This document shows, piece after piece, positions 23,746 through 31,679 of a stretch of DNA of 64,000 nucleotides. Source of the DNA: Myxococcales bacterium (GTDB lineage Bacteria > Myxococcota > Bradymonadia > UBA7976 > UBA1532). A program made the position numbers and the translations under genes. Position 1 is the stretch's first letter, and every line of letters begins with the position of its first letter. The stretch spans positions 1 to 64,000 of the forward strand of contig JACKDM010000004.1 of NCBI GenBank assembly GCA_020633515.1, given 5' to 3'. Under the pieces are notes generated by a model that saw only the letters and a list, made by a program, of their open reading frames with translations, ran no database searches and was not told the DNA's origin.

Positions 23746-24974
23746 GCGGCCCTCCGCTTGCCGGCCATCTGCATGCGATGCTCGATGGGGATGGGATGCG
23801 CGGGCAGCAGCAGGTTCCAGTAGATCCAACGGAATGCCATCTTGCCCCAGTGATTGGCGTGGCTCTCTTCGAGCAGGGTGAACGGTCCGATGCCGGGCAG
23901 CGGGAAGCGACCGGGCAATGGCTCGGTGTCATAGGCGAAGTCGATGAGGATCGCCTTGTCGTGCCCGGTCTCGATGAAGCAGTTGGCGTGGCCGTCGAAC
24001 TCGGGCGCGAGCGGGCGGCCGCCGAGGTGGCGCAGCACGTTGTCGACGAGCACCTCGGCCTGGAAGTGCGCCACCGAGCCCGCCTTCGAGGTCGGCAGAT
24101 CGGTGCAGTCGCCGAGCGCGAAGATGTCTTCGTGAACGCGGCTCTGCAGCGTGTGCCGGTCGGTGGGCAGGAACCCCGCCGCGTCCCCGAGGCCGCTCGC
24201 TTCGATCGCGGCGTCGCCGCGGTGGGCGGGCACCATCACGAGCAGGTCGTAGTCGAGCGCGCGCCCATCGTACGCGCTCAGCCGGCGGGCCGCGCCGTCG
24301 ACCGCGTCGGCCTGGAAGTCGGTGACGAGCCCGATGCGCCGCTCGGCGAGCAGATGCCCGAGCGCGCGGGCGGCGACCGGCTTGGTGAAGGCGCCGTCGA
24401 GCGGGGTCGCGAGCACGATCTCGACGCCGTCGCGCAGGCCGCGGCCGGTGAAGAAGGCATCCGCGAGGAAGGCGAGCTCGAGCGGCGCGACCGGGCACTT
24501 GATGGGCATGTCGGCGACGTCGATGACGAGGCGGCCGCCGGTGAAGCGATCGAGCGCCGGGGCGAGCCGGGTGGCGCCGGCGAGGGTGTAGAAGTCATGC
24601 GCGGTCTCGCCCCAGCCGGCGCCGAGCAGCCCGGGGGTGGCCTCGTGGGCGAGGCGGGCGCCGGTGGCGACGATGAGCAGGTCGTAGCGCAGGCGCTCGC
24701 CGCCGGCGAGGTGGACCACCTTGCCGTCGGGGTCGACGCGCTCGACGGCGGCGAGCACGAGGCGGGCGCGGGATGGCAGGAAGCGGCGCCGCGGCCGCAC
24801 GAGGTCCTCGGGGCGCTCGTGGCCGAACGGCACGAACAACAACCCCGGCTGGTAGACGTGGGCGTCGTCGCGGTCGACGACGGTGAGGTGCCAGTCGGCG
24901 GGCAGGCGGCGGGCGAGGTGGTTGGCCATGATGGTGCCACCGGTGCCGGCGCCGAGGATGACGAGGTTCTTCAA
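23742..24974 (-). CDS. Sulfide:quinone oxidoreductase-like FAD flavoprotein
   Basis: TTG at 24974 is chosen because GGAGG lies 7 nt upstream and the FAD motif follows at once ([20 protein letters not shown]). The 410-residue protein has [45 protein letters not shown] with a conserved SQR-type Cys, the second FAD motif [18 protein letters not shown], and a C-terminal amphipathic stretch. Membrane-peripheral SQRs oxidise sulfide or persulfide and reduce quinone. It is the first gene of the operon with DUF1641-DsrC and DsrE. The number of catalytic cysteines was not checked against crystal structures, so another sulfane substrate is possible. Confidence 0.87.
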   Translation of the reverse strand: MKNLVILGAGTGGTIMANHLARRLPADWHLTVVDRDDAHVYQPGLLFVPFGHERPEDLVRPRRRFLPSRARLVLAAVERVDPDGKVVHLAGGERLRYDLLIVATGARLAHEATPGLLGAGWGETAHDFYTLAGATRLAPALDRFTGGRLVIDVADMPIKCPVAPLELAFLADAFFTGRGLRDGVEIVLATPLDGAFTKPVAARALGHLLAERRIGLVTDFQADAVDGAARRLSAYDGRALDYDLLVMVPAHRGDAAIEASGLGDAAGFLPTDRHTLQSRVHEDIFALGDCTDLPTSKAGSVAHFQAEVLVDNVLRHLGGRPLAPEFDGHANCFIETGHDKAILIDFAYDTEPLPGRFPLPGIGPFTLLEESHANHWGKMAFRWIYWNLLLPAHPIPIEHRMQMAGKRRAA

Positions 24975-25284
24975 AGACGCCTCCGAGTCGCTCGCGGGGC
25001 GGGTTTGCAACGCGCGTACCCGCGGCCGGGAGCCCGGCTCGCGCGGGCCGCGGGCGCTGAACGTCACCGCGCGGGGACATCGACCCCGGGCCATGTCACC
25101 GGATCGGCGTGATGCCTTCGCGGCGCGCGCCGGCGCAAGATCGCAGAATCTGCGCCGACGACTGCGGACTCTGGCGCTCCAACGCGCGTCGCCGATCGAA
25201 CACCGGATACGCACCCGCCGCAGCGTTCGACCCGGACGGTGCCGGGGAACACTTCATCGCCGCATCTCATCGGAGACATCGACC
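24975..25284. other. Divergent intergenic region between sulfur operon and collagen-like gene
   Basis: No gene is supported here. It contains an inverted repeat with arms CCCGCGGCC (25019-25027) and GGCCGCGGG (25046-25054) enclosing a small hairpin GAGCCCGGCTC (25030-25040), just upstream of the SQR start. No confident -10/-35 pair was found for either gene. Confidence 0.5.
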
Positions 25285-26934
25285 ATGCGTCATCCCATCT
25301 GGATCAGCCTCGCGCTCGCGCTCGGCTCCGTCACGCCGGCCGCCGCCCAGGTCACCCCCTACAGCGACCGCAACGCCTGGCTGCTCGCGGTCGCCGGCCC
25401 GATCGAGACCGAGACCTTCGACGACGCCGCGCTCGGCGTCCTCGCCGCCAACGTCGAGCATCCGGTGGGGGCGGTGTTCGTGACCCATGACAAGCCCGCC
25501 GGCACGAGCGGCGACGTCCGCATCAACAATGGCACGACCGACGAGGTCTTCGATGGCACGCGCTACCTTCGGCTGAGCGTCGACGGCCCCGATGGCATGG
25601 TGACCGTGCGGTTCCCCGAGCCGGTCAGCGCGTGGGGGGCCGAGCTCGCCGGGGTCACCGCCGTCGGCGACCCGATGCGGGTGGCGATCGGCGATCACAC
25701 CGAAGACTTCCGGCTGCGCACCGGCAGCGAAGCGTTCCTCGGCTTCGTCTTCGACACGCCGGTCGAGAGCGTCACCTTCTACGATCCCTTCGTCAGCACG
25801 TCCTTCGTCGGCATCGACGACCTGAGTTATGTCCCGATGCGGGTCACGAGCCCGGCGCCGGGCCGGATCGTCGACGTGGGCGAGGCGGTCGACTTCGCGG
25901 TGCTCACCGACGCGGCCGATGACAGCGTGCTGTGGTACTCGAACATCGACGGGCTGATCGGGACCGGGGCGAGCGTCACGAGCGACGCGCTCTCGGAGGG
26001 GATCCATGCCATCACGGTGCTCGACGACACATACAGCCACACCCTGACCCTCGCCGTGCTCGCCCCGCTGCGCGGCGAGCAGGGGCCGCAGGGCGAGCAG
26101 GGGCCGCAGGGCGCGCAGGGGCCGCAGGGTGAGCAAGGCATCCAGGGCGAGCAGGGCGCGCAGGGGCCGCAGGGTGAGCAGGGTCAGCAGGGCATCCCCG
26201 GCGAGCAGGGGCCGCAGGGTGAGCAAGGCATCCAGGGTGAGCAGGGGCCGCAGGGTGAGCAAGGCATCCAGGGTGAGCAAGGCGAGCAGGGGCCGCAGGG
26301 CGAGCAAGGGCCGCAGGGTGAGCAAGGTATCCAGGGTGAGCAAGGTATCCAGGGTGAGCAAGGTATCCAGGGTGAGCAGGGGCCGCAAGGCATCCCCGGC
26401 GAGCAGGGGCCGCAGGGTGAGCAAGGCATCCCCGGCGAGCAGGGGCCGCAAGGCATCCAGGGCGAGCAGGGCGAGCAGGGGCCGCAGGGTGAGCAAGGCA
26501 TCCCCGGCGAGCAGGGGCCGCAAGGCATGCCCGGCGAGCAGGGGCCGCAGGGTGATCAAGGCATCCCCGGCGAGCAGGGGCCGCAAGGCATCCAGGGCGA
26601 GCAGGGGCCGCAGGGTGAGCGAGGCATGCCCGGCGAGCAGGGGCCGCAGGGCATCCAGGGTGAGCGCGGCCCCCAGGGCGAAGGCTGGGACGACGCGACC
26701 CGGGTCGAGCTCTATGCCCAGCTCGCCGAGCTCGCCCTCCAGACCGAGTGCCAGCGCATCATCATCGTGTTGCAGGCGACCGACACGCTGCGGCTCCGGC
26801 GCAGCCCCGGCGGCGGGGTCGCCAAGCTGCTCGTCGACCGCGGCGCGCTCGCCGGCCTCGGCCTCGACGTCGCCCGGGTCCAGTCCTGCGGTCCGCTCGT
26901 CTTCGGCGCGCCGGTGAGCTTCACCGCCTTCTGA
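25285..26934 (+). CDS. Secreted collagen-like (Gly-X-Y repeat) protein
   Basis: ATG follows GGAGACATCGACC. A signal peptide ([17 protein letters not shown]) leads into a 245-residue domain of beta-rich character ([38 protein letters not shown]) resembling carbohydrate-binding or PEP-CTERM-type jelly rolls. About 68 uninterrupted Gly-X-Y triplets follow (26074-26685), built from [12 protein letters not shown] and GMP. A 83-residue C-terminal domain with two Cys ([16 protein letters not shown]) may be the trimerisation head. There is no LPXTG or membrane anchor. It is likely a secreted or surface trimer. Confidence 0.88.
   Translation: MRHPIWISLALALGSVTPAAAQVTPYSDRNAWLLAVAGPIETETFDDAALGVLAANVEHPVGAVFVTHDKPAGTSGDVRINNGTTDEVFDGTRYLRLSVDGPDGMVTVRFPEPVSAWGAELAGVTAVGDPMRVAIGDHTEDFRLRTGSEAFLGFVFDTPVESVTFYDPFVSTSFVGIDDLSYVPMRVTSPAPGRIVDVGEAVDFAVLTDAADDSVLWYSNIDGLIGTGASVTSDALSEGIHAITVLDDTYSHTLTLAVLAPLRGEQGPQGEQGPQGAQGPQGEQGIQGEQGAQGPQGEQGQQGIPGEQGPQGEQGIQGEQGPQGEQGIQGEQGEQGPQGEQGPQGEQGIQGEQGIQGEQGIQGEQGPQGIPGEQGPQGEQGIPGEQGPQGIQGEQGEQGPQGEQGIPGEQGPQGMPGEQGPQGDQGIPGEQGPQGIQGEQGPQGERGMPGEQGPQGIQGERGPQGEGWDDATRVELYAQLAELALQTECQRIIIVLQATDTLRLRRSPGGGVAKLLVDRGALAGLGLDVARVQSCGPLVFGAPVSFTAF
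26074..26685 (+). repeat. Collagen Gly-X-Y tandem repeat tract
   Basis: 612 nt of 9-bp units, about 68 Gly-X-Y triplets, with higher-order 18- and 27-bp repeats such as GGTGAGCAAGGCATCCAG. Y is nearly always Gln or Pro and X is Glu, Pro or Ile, with almost no Lys. Near-identical units make copy number prone to slippage and to assembly collapse. Confidence 0.95.
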
Positions 26935-26967
26935 ACGCCTCACACCAGGGTCATGGCAGGGGGACCC

Positions 26968-27001
26968 GGGCGCCGCGCTCCTGGGCGATGGCGCGGCGCC
27001 C
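26968..27001 (+). terminator. Strong GC hairpin after the collagen-like gene
   Basis: GGGCGCCGCGC (26968-26978) and GCGCGGCGCCC (26991-27001) are perfect 11-bp arms with a 12-nt loop, starting 33 nt after the stop codon. There is no U tract, so it is a factor-dependent terminator or a 3'-end stabiliser rather than a classic intrinsic terminator. Confidence 0.5.
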
Positions 27002-27114
27002 ATCTCGTCAGCCATGCCTCGTCGGCGGGCGAGGCGACGAGCACCGCCCGGGGCTTGTCGGGTCTCGGGCCGGCGTGTTATTCGGGCATCCTCGACATGA
27101 TGGAGACACCGACC

Positions 27115-28008
27115 ATGGTGGTGGATGGGTGGCTGGCTCCGATCGCGATCACCGCCGGTGTCTTGCTCGGCGGATGCAGCCCGCGCGCCGATGACATGGC
27201 TACGCCGCTCGCGGGGCCGGATCGAGCGGTCGAGGGCGGGGCGGCGCTGGTGGTTCGGCTCGGCGAAGGCGCCGAGCGCCGGTGGACCGAGGCGACGCTC
27301 GCGGCGAGCCTGCCCGATGGCAAGACCACGGTCGAGGTCGACAGCCCCCTCTACAAGCGCCCGATGCGATATGAAGGCTATCCGCTCAGGGACGTGCTGC
27401 GGGCCACGGGAGGCGGTGGGATCGGCGAGGGTGAGCTCGAGTTCCATTGCGCCGATGGCTACGTCCCGACCGTGCCCGCCGCGCTCGTCGAGCCGCTCGG
27501 GCTCTTCCTCGCGGTCGGAGAGTCCATGAGATCCGACGGGCGCCGGTGGAGCCCGTTGCCGAGCGATCCGAGCGCCTCGCCGGGGCCGTTTTATGTCATC
27601 GGGACCGCGCCGGGTGCCTATGTGCGCTTCCCGTGGCCCTATCAGCTCACCGCCATTCGCGCCGTCGACTTCGCGGCCACCTACCCCGATGCCTTTCCGC
27701 GCGGCGCCGCACCGGACTCACCGGCCTATCGGGGCTTCGTGACCTTCCGCGACGCCTGCTTCGGCTGCCATTCGATCAACCTGCAAGGCGGCGACATCGG
27801 CCCCGAGCTCAACATCCCGCGGAGCGTGACCGAGTATCGTGAGCGCGAGACGCTGCGGGCGTTCATCCGCGACCCCCGGTCGTTTCGCGCCCGCACCCGA
27901 ATGCCGGCGTTTCCCATCGCCGACGAGCAGCTCGATGAGCTGTTGAGCTATCTCGATCACATGGCGGGCCTCAAGAAGCCGCTGGCACCCGTGCCCTCAC
28001 CGCAGTGA
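27115..28008 (+). CDS. Lipoprotein with molybdopterin-oxidoreductase-like domain fused to cytochrome c
   Basis: The start at 27115 has GGAG spaced exactly as in the gene before it. The N-terminus is a lipoprotein signal (GVLLGGCSPRAD). Residues about 40-190 (KRPMRYEGYPLRDVLRATGG, ELEFHCADGYVPTVP) resemble the fold of sulfite-oxidase-type (Oxidored_molyb) proteins, but the cofactor Cys is not evident. The C-terminal 100 residues are a class I cytochrome c: heme motif CFGCH near 27755 and a Met ligand candidate in TRMPAFP. It would carry electrons at the outer face of the inner membrane or in the periplasm. It converges on the next gene with a 19 nt gap. Confidence 0.75.
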   Translation: MVVDGWLAPIAITAGVLLGGCSPRADDMATPLAGPDRAVEGGAALVVRLGEGAERRWTEATLAASLPDGKTTVEVDSPLYKRPMRYEGYPLRDVLRATGGGGIGEGELEFHCADGYVPTVPAALVEPLGLFLAVGESMRSDGRRWSPLPSDPSASPGPFYVIGTAPGAYVRFPWPYQLTAIRAVDFAATYPDAFPRGAAPDSPAYRGFVTFRDACFGCHSINLQGGDIGPELNIPRSVTEYRERETLRAFIRDPRSFRARTRMPAFPIADEQLDELLSYLDHMAGLKKPLAPVPSPQ

Positions 28009-28027
28009 TGGCCGCCGCGCAGTCCGG

Positions 28028-28600
28028 TCAGTCATCGGTGATGGCATCGAGCGGGACCCAGCGCCAGTGGTGGTGGCTGACGGGGTCGTTCGCGTCGGCG
28101 TGGGCTTCGGCAGTGGTGAAGTCTTCGTCGGGCAGGCCGGCGACGGTGGCTTCGACGCGGTGCATGGCATAGGTCGAGGGCAGGCCGGGGTAGGAGGGTG
28201 AGTCGGTGGTGCGGAGGCGGGGCGGCAGGACGCGGCCGAGGGTGACGCGCGCGGGGGCGATCGCCATCTCTTCGGCGAGGCAGCGGAGCGCGGCTTCGGC
28301 GGGGGGTTCGCCGGGGCGCATCTTCTCGGCGGGGAGGCGGCGGCGGGGGCGGGTGCGGCCGTCTTGCAGGTGCTGGTCGGCTTCGATGAGGACGCGGTCG
28401 CCGCGGCGGATCCAGAGCTCGACGACGGCGACGCGGCGGTGGAGGGGGGCGGGGTCGAGGGTGGCGTCGCCGGTGTGGAGCTCGCGCCAGAGGTCGGCGA
28501 TGGTCTTGGCGGCGCCGTGGCCCCAGGGGGTGAGGTCGAGGCCGTGGGCGCGGAGGTGGTGGGCGAGGGCGTCGGGGGTGGGGTAGGTGCGGTCGGGCAC
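28028..28600 (-). CDS. Degenerate Nudix-like hydrolase
   Basis: GTG at 28600 is chosen for its GAGGAG 5 nt upstream. The 190-residue protein shows a partial Nudix box: EPPAEAALRCLAEEM keeps the spacing to R and the EE pair, but the first Gly is Glu and the Glu after Arg is Cys. The N-terminal part (PTPDALAHHLRAHGLDLTPW) is not recognised. It may be a Nudix relative with altered metal binding or only a binding protein. No operon partner; it is divergent from PhzF. Confidence 0.55.
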   Translation of the reverse strand: MPDRTYPTPDALAHHLRAHGLDLTPWGHGAAKTIADLWRELHTGDATLDPAPLHRRVAVVELWIRRGDRVLIEADQHLQDGRTRPRRRLPAEKMRPGEPPAEAALRCLAEEMAIAPARVTLGRVLPPRLRTTDSPSYPGLPSTYAMHRVEATVAGLPDEDFTTAEAHADANDPVSHHHWRWVPLDAITDD

Positions 28601-28682
28601 GGGGGCTCCTCGGTGGGGGCGCGCGGGGCTTGCGCGGCGGCGGCGACAGGCGAGAGTGTGACGCATTGGCGGGAGGTGGTCG

Positions 28683-29483
28683 ATGCCGATGGTTCCGATC
28701 TTTCAGGTGGATGCGTTCACGCGGCGCGCGTTCGGGGGCAACCCGGCGGCGGTGTGTCCGGTCGAAGAGTTCTTCGATGACGCGGTGTTGCAGGCGATCG
28801 CGGCGGAGAACAACCTCTCGGAGACGGCGTTCGTGCGCGCGCGGGGTGACGGGGAGTACGAGCTGCGGTGGTTCACCCCGGCGGACGAGGTGGATCTGTG
28901 CGGGCACGCGACGCTGGCGGCGGGTTTGGTGGTGCTCGGGCGGCTGGATCGGGCGGCGAAGCAGGCGCGGTTCCATACGCGGAGCGGGTTGCTGATCGTG
29001 GAGCGGGGCGCGGAGGGGGCGCTGGTGATGGACCTGCCGGTGGACGTGCCGCGGCCGGTGCAGTCGCCGGCGGGGCTGGCGGCGGCGCTTCGGGCGGCGC
29101 CGTCGGCGGTGCTGCGGGGGCGGTATCTGCTGGCGGTGTTCGATGACGCGGAGACGGTGCGGGGGCTCGCGCCGGACATGGCGGCGGTGGCGGCGCTCGA
29201 CGCGCGGGCAGTGTGCGTGACGGCGCCGGGGTCGGGGGCGGACGCGGACGTGGCCTTCGTGAGCCGGTTGTTCGCGCCGCGGGTGGGGATCCCGGAGGAT
29301 CCGGTGACGGGGTCGGCGCATTGTCTGTTGGCGCCGTATTGGGGCGAGCGGTTGGACCTCGTGGCGATGGACGCGCGGCAGGTGAGTCGGCGGGGGGGTG
29401 AGCTGCATGTCGCGCGGGTGGGGGATCGGGTGGTGATCACGGGGCACGCGGTCGAGGTGCTCGCGGGCGAGCTGCGGTGGTGA
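28683..29483 (+). CDS. PhzF family isomerase/epimerase-like protein
   Basis: GGGAGG precedes the ATG. PhzF-family landmarks are present: FQVDAFTRRAFGGNPAAVC, catalytic Glu in NNLSETAFV, DLCGHATLA and GIPEDPVTGSAH. The length, 266 residues, is slightly shorter than typical PhzF (about 280). Family members catalyse acid-base isomerisation of small metabolites; substrates are mostly unknown outside phenazine synthesis, and no phenazine genes are here. Confidence 0.92.
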   Translation: MPMVPIFQVDAFTRRAFGGNPAAVCPVEEFFDDAVLQAIAAENNLSETAFVRARGDGEYELRWFTPADEVDLCGHATLAAGLVVLGRLDRAAKQARFHTRSGLLIVERGAEGALVMDLPVDVPRPVQSPAGLAAALRAAPSAVLRGRYLLAVFDDAETVRGLAPDMAAVAALDARAVCVTAPGSGADADVAFVSRLFAPRVGIPEDPVTGSAHCLLAPYWGERLDLVAMDARQVSRRGGELHVARVGDRVVITGHAVEVLAGELRW

Positions 29484-29495
29484 TGGGATCCTGAC
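29481..29495 (+). promoter_or_regulatory. First copy of a shared upstream motif TGATGGGATCCTGAC
   Basis: This 15-mer begins at the PhzF stop codon, 64 nt before the sigma factor start. A copy with one mismatch is at 30617-30631 before the VOC gene. Both are followed, at different distances, by GAGTGATG. They may be promoters recognised by the ECF sigma factor itself, but only two copies are visible. Confidence 0.35.
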
Positions 29496-29558
29496 GGCGA
29501 GTGATGGGGGCGCGGGGGGCGTTGCGCGCGGGGGGCGGCGGGGGTAGCGTGCGCGGCC

Positions 29559-30515
29559 ATGCAGCATGAACTCGCCGAGCTCGAAGCCCACCGCGCCGCG
29601 TTGACCGGTCACTGCTATCGCATGTTGGGGTCGCTGGCCGACGCCGATGACGCCGTGCAGGAGACGATGATCCGGGCGTGGCGGGGGTTCGATGGGTTCG
29701 CGGGGCGGGCGGCGCTGTCGACGTGGCTGTATCGGATCGCGACGAATGTGTGCCTCGACGCGCTCGCGGGGCGGCGGCGGCGGGTGCGGTCGGTGGACGA
29801 GGGGCCGCGGGGCACGACGGAGGATGAGCTGCGCCAGGAGCCGCGGAGTCATTGGCTGGAGCCGTGCCCGGACGCGTGGGCGCTGCCGCGGGAGGCGGAT
29901 CCGGCGCGGATGGTGGTGCTGCGGCAGAGCATCCGGCTGGCGTTCGTGGCGGCGTTGCAGCACCTGCCGCCGAAGCAGCGGGCGGTGTTGTTGCTGGTGG
30001 ATGTGCTCGGGTGGTCGGCGGCGGAGGCGGCGGAGGGGCTCGAGGCGTCGGTGGCGGGGGTGAACAGCGCGTTGCAGCGGGCGCGGGCGACGATGGCGGC
30101 GCGGGCGGGGAGCGATCCGGGGCCGTTGTCGGCGGAGCAGGTCTTGTTGGTGGAGCGGTACGTCGAGGCGTTCGAGCGGTACGACGTGGCGGGGTTGACG
30201 GCGTTGCTGCACGCGGACGCGCGGTTCTCGATGCCGCCGTTTACGCTGTGGCTCTCGGGGCCGCGCGACGTGGGGCGGTGGCTGGCGGGGCGGGGCGCGG
30301 AGTGTCGGGGGTCGCGGCTGGTGGCGACGGCGGGGTGCGGCTCACCGGCGTTCGGGCAGTATCGGCTGCATGTGGATGGGGTGCATCGGGCGTGGGCGCT
30401 GGTGGTGCTGGAGCTGGACGGGGCGGGGATCGCGGGGTGGACGTCGTTTCTGGATGTGGAGACGCTGTTTCCGCGGTTCGGGCTGGCGATGGCGCTGGGG
30501 TCGGGAGCGGGGTGA
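29559..30515 (+). CDS. ECF-type RNA polymerase sigma factor with C-terminal SnoaL-like domain
   Basis: Sigma region 2 is clear ([41 protein letters not shown]), as is region 4 ([33 protein letters not shown]). After residue about 205 it continues into a roughly 110-residue SnoaL/NTF2-like domain ([20 protein letters not shown]). This is the architecture of ECF factors that carry their own C-terminal regulatory domain instead of a separate anti-sigma factor. No anti-sigma gene is adjacent. Likely targets are its own promoter and the VOC gene after it. Confidence 0.9.
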   Translation: MQHELAELEAHRAALTGHCYRMLGSLADADDAVQETMIRAWRGFDGFAGRAALSTWLYRIATNVCLDALAGRRRRVRSVDEGPRGTTEDELRQEPRSHWLEPCPDAWALPREADPARMVVLRQSIRLAFVAALQHLPPKQRAVLLLVDVLGWSAAEAAEGLEASVAGVNSALQRARATMAARAGSDPGPLSAEQVLLVERYVEAFERYDVAGLTALLHADARFSMPPFTLWLSGPRDVGRWLAGRGAECRGSRLVATAGCGSPAFGQYRLHVDGVHRAWALVVLELDGAGIAGWTSFLDVETLFPRFGLAMALGSGAG

Positions 30516-30616
30516 GCGGGTTTTTTCGGTTTTTTTGCGGGGGGACCGATGAGTCCGGCGCGGGGCGTCGGTCGAAGGGGGGTCACCTGATGAGGTGCGG
30601 CGCCGTGGTGGCGCGG

Positions 30617-30631
30617 TGATGGGATGCTGAC
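30617..30631 (+). promoter_or_regulatory. Second copy of the shared motif, upstream of the VOC gene
   Basis: TGATGGGATGCTGAC matches the copy at 29481-29495 at 14 of 15 positions and lies 30 nt before the VOC start. The gap 30516-30661 also has two T runs (about 30520-30537) without a convincing stem. Confidence 0.35.
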
Positions 30632-30661
30632 ACGGTCGATGAGACCGGGGAGTGATGTGCG

Positions 30662-31081
30662 ATGGCTGCTCACAAGATCTTCGTCAACCTGCCGGTGAAC
30701 GATCTGAAGAAGACGATGGCGTTCTTCTCGGCGCTCGGCTTCGAGTTCAACCCGCAGTTCTGCGATGAGAACGCGGCCTGCATGATCATCAGCGAGGAGG
30801 CCTTTGCCATGCTGCTGGTGCGGCCGTTCTTCCAGACGTTCACCGACAAGCAGATCTGCGACAGCTCGACGCACACCGAGGTGGGGCTGGCGCTGTCGTG
30901 CGAGAGCCGGGAGGCGGTGGACGCGATGATCGAGAAGGTGGTGGCGGCGGGGGGGAAGGACGCGAAGTCGCAGGATCATGGCTTCATGTACTGGCGGAGC
31001 TTCTACGATCTGGATGAGCACCACTGGGAGGTGCTGTGGATGGATCCGGCGTTCCTGGCGCAGCAGGGCGTCGAGGGCTGA
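30662..31081 (+). CDS. VOC family (glyoxalase/bleomycin-resistance fold) protein
   Basis: The 139-residue protein begins KIFVNLPVNDLKKTMAFFSALGF, typical of the VOC fold, and continues FCDENAACMIISEEAFAMLL and WRSFYDLDEHHWEVLWM. Metal ligands of glyoxalase I are not obviously conserved, so it may be a PhnB-like or binding protein. It follows the ECF sigma factor on the same strand and shares an upstream motif with it. Confidence 0.88.
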   Translation: MAAHKIFVNLPVNDLKKTMAFFSALGFEFNPQFCDENAACMIISEEAFAMLLVRPFFQTFTDKQICDSSTHTEVGLALSCESREAVDAMIEKVVAAGGKDAKSQDHGFMYWRSFYDLDEHHWEVLWMDPAFLAQQGVEG

Positions 31082-31141
31082 TCGGCTGGCGGGTCCGCCG
31101 CCGGCGGCTGGCCGGCGGCGGATCGGGTGACGGCGGATGGG

Positions 31142-31170
31142 GTGACGGGTGGGGGCGAGCCTGTTATGGT
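31142..31170 (+). promoter_or_regulatory. Sigma-70-like promoter for DUF2200 gene
   Basis: GTGACG (31142-31147) and TATGGT (31165-31170) are separated by 17 nt and lie 28 nt before the GTG start. Confidence 0.45.
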
Positions 31171-31198
31171 CCCGCGACCTTTGGCGGGAGTGGTGAGC

Positions 31199-31552
31199 GT
31201 GGAGAAGAAGCATCGGGTCTTCGGGATGTCGTTCGCGAGCGTGTATCCGCTGTATGTGCAGAAGGCGGAGAAGAAGGGGCGGACGCAGGCCGAGGTGGAT
31301 GAGGTGATCACCTGGCTGACGGGCTACGACGCGGGGCAGCTTCGAGCGGTGATCGAGGCGAAGGTGGACTTCGAGCGGTTCTTCGCGGAGGCGCCGCGGT
31401 TGAACCCGAACGTGGGGCTGATCAAGGGCGTGGTGTGCGGGGTGCGGGTGGAGGCGGTGGAGGATCCGTTGATGCAGAAGATCCGGTACCTCGACAAGCT
31501 GGTGGATGAGCTGGCGCGGGGCAAGAAGATGGCGAGCATCCTGCGAGGGTAG
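31199..31552 (+). CDS. DUF2200 family protein
   Basis: GTG at 31199 is chosen because GGGAG lies 8 nt upstream and the family-typical [20 protein letters not shown] follows. The 117-residue protein also has [17 protein letters not shown], diagnostic of DUF2200. Function unknown; the family is small, cytoplasmic and widespread. It stands alone under its own probable promoter. Confidence 0.9.
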   Translation: MEKKHRVFGMSFASVYPLYVQKAEKKGRTQAEVDEVITWLTGYDAGQLRAVIEAKVDFERFFAEAPRLNPNVGLIKGVVCGVRVEAVEDPLMQKIRYLDKLVDELARGKKMASILRG

Positions 31553-31570
31553 CGGCGGGGATTGGCGGCG

Positions 31571-31634
31571 GGGGTCTGCGGGGTGGCTGCTGTTCGGGGG
31601 CGGGGGTCTTCGGGGTGGCTGCTGTTCGGGGGCG
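31571..31634 (+). repeat. Tandem 32-bp duplication upstream of the kinase-FGE gene
   Basis: Units 31571-31602 and 31603-31634 are identical except at position 8 (G in the first, T in the second). The core reads GGGGTGGCTGCTGTTCGGGG. The second copy ends 45 nt before the start at 31680. Confidence 0.85.
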
Positions 31635-31679
31635 CGGCGGGGTATGCTGCGCGCGTTGGGATTTGTCCGGAGCGGGTCG

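Noticed and set aside
22000..25300. Replication origin at the composition switch
   Set aside because: No DnaA-box cluster, AT-rich unwinding region or dnaA/dnaN/parAB genes; kept only as a skew finding.
26074..26685. CRISPR-like or satellite repeat array
   Set aside because: The repeats are 9-bp codon triplets in frame with a signal-peptide protein; no spacers and no cas genes.
30516..30545. Intrinsic terminator at T runs after the ECF sigma gene
   Set aside because: The T runs are not preceded by a convincing stem.
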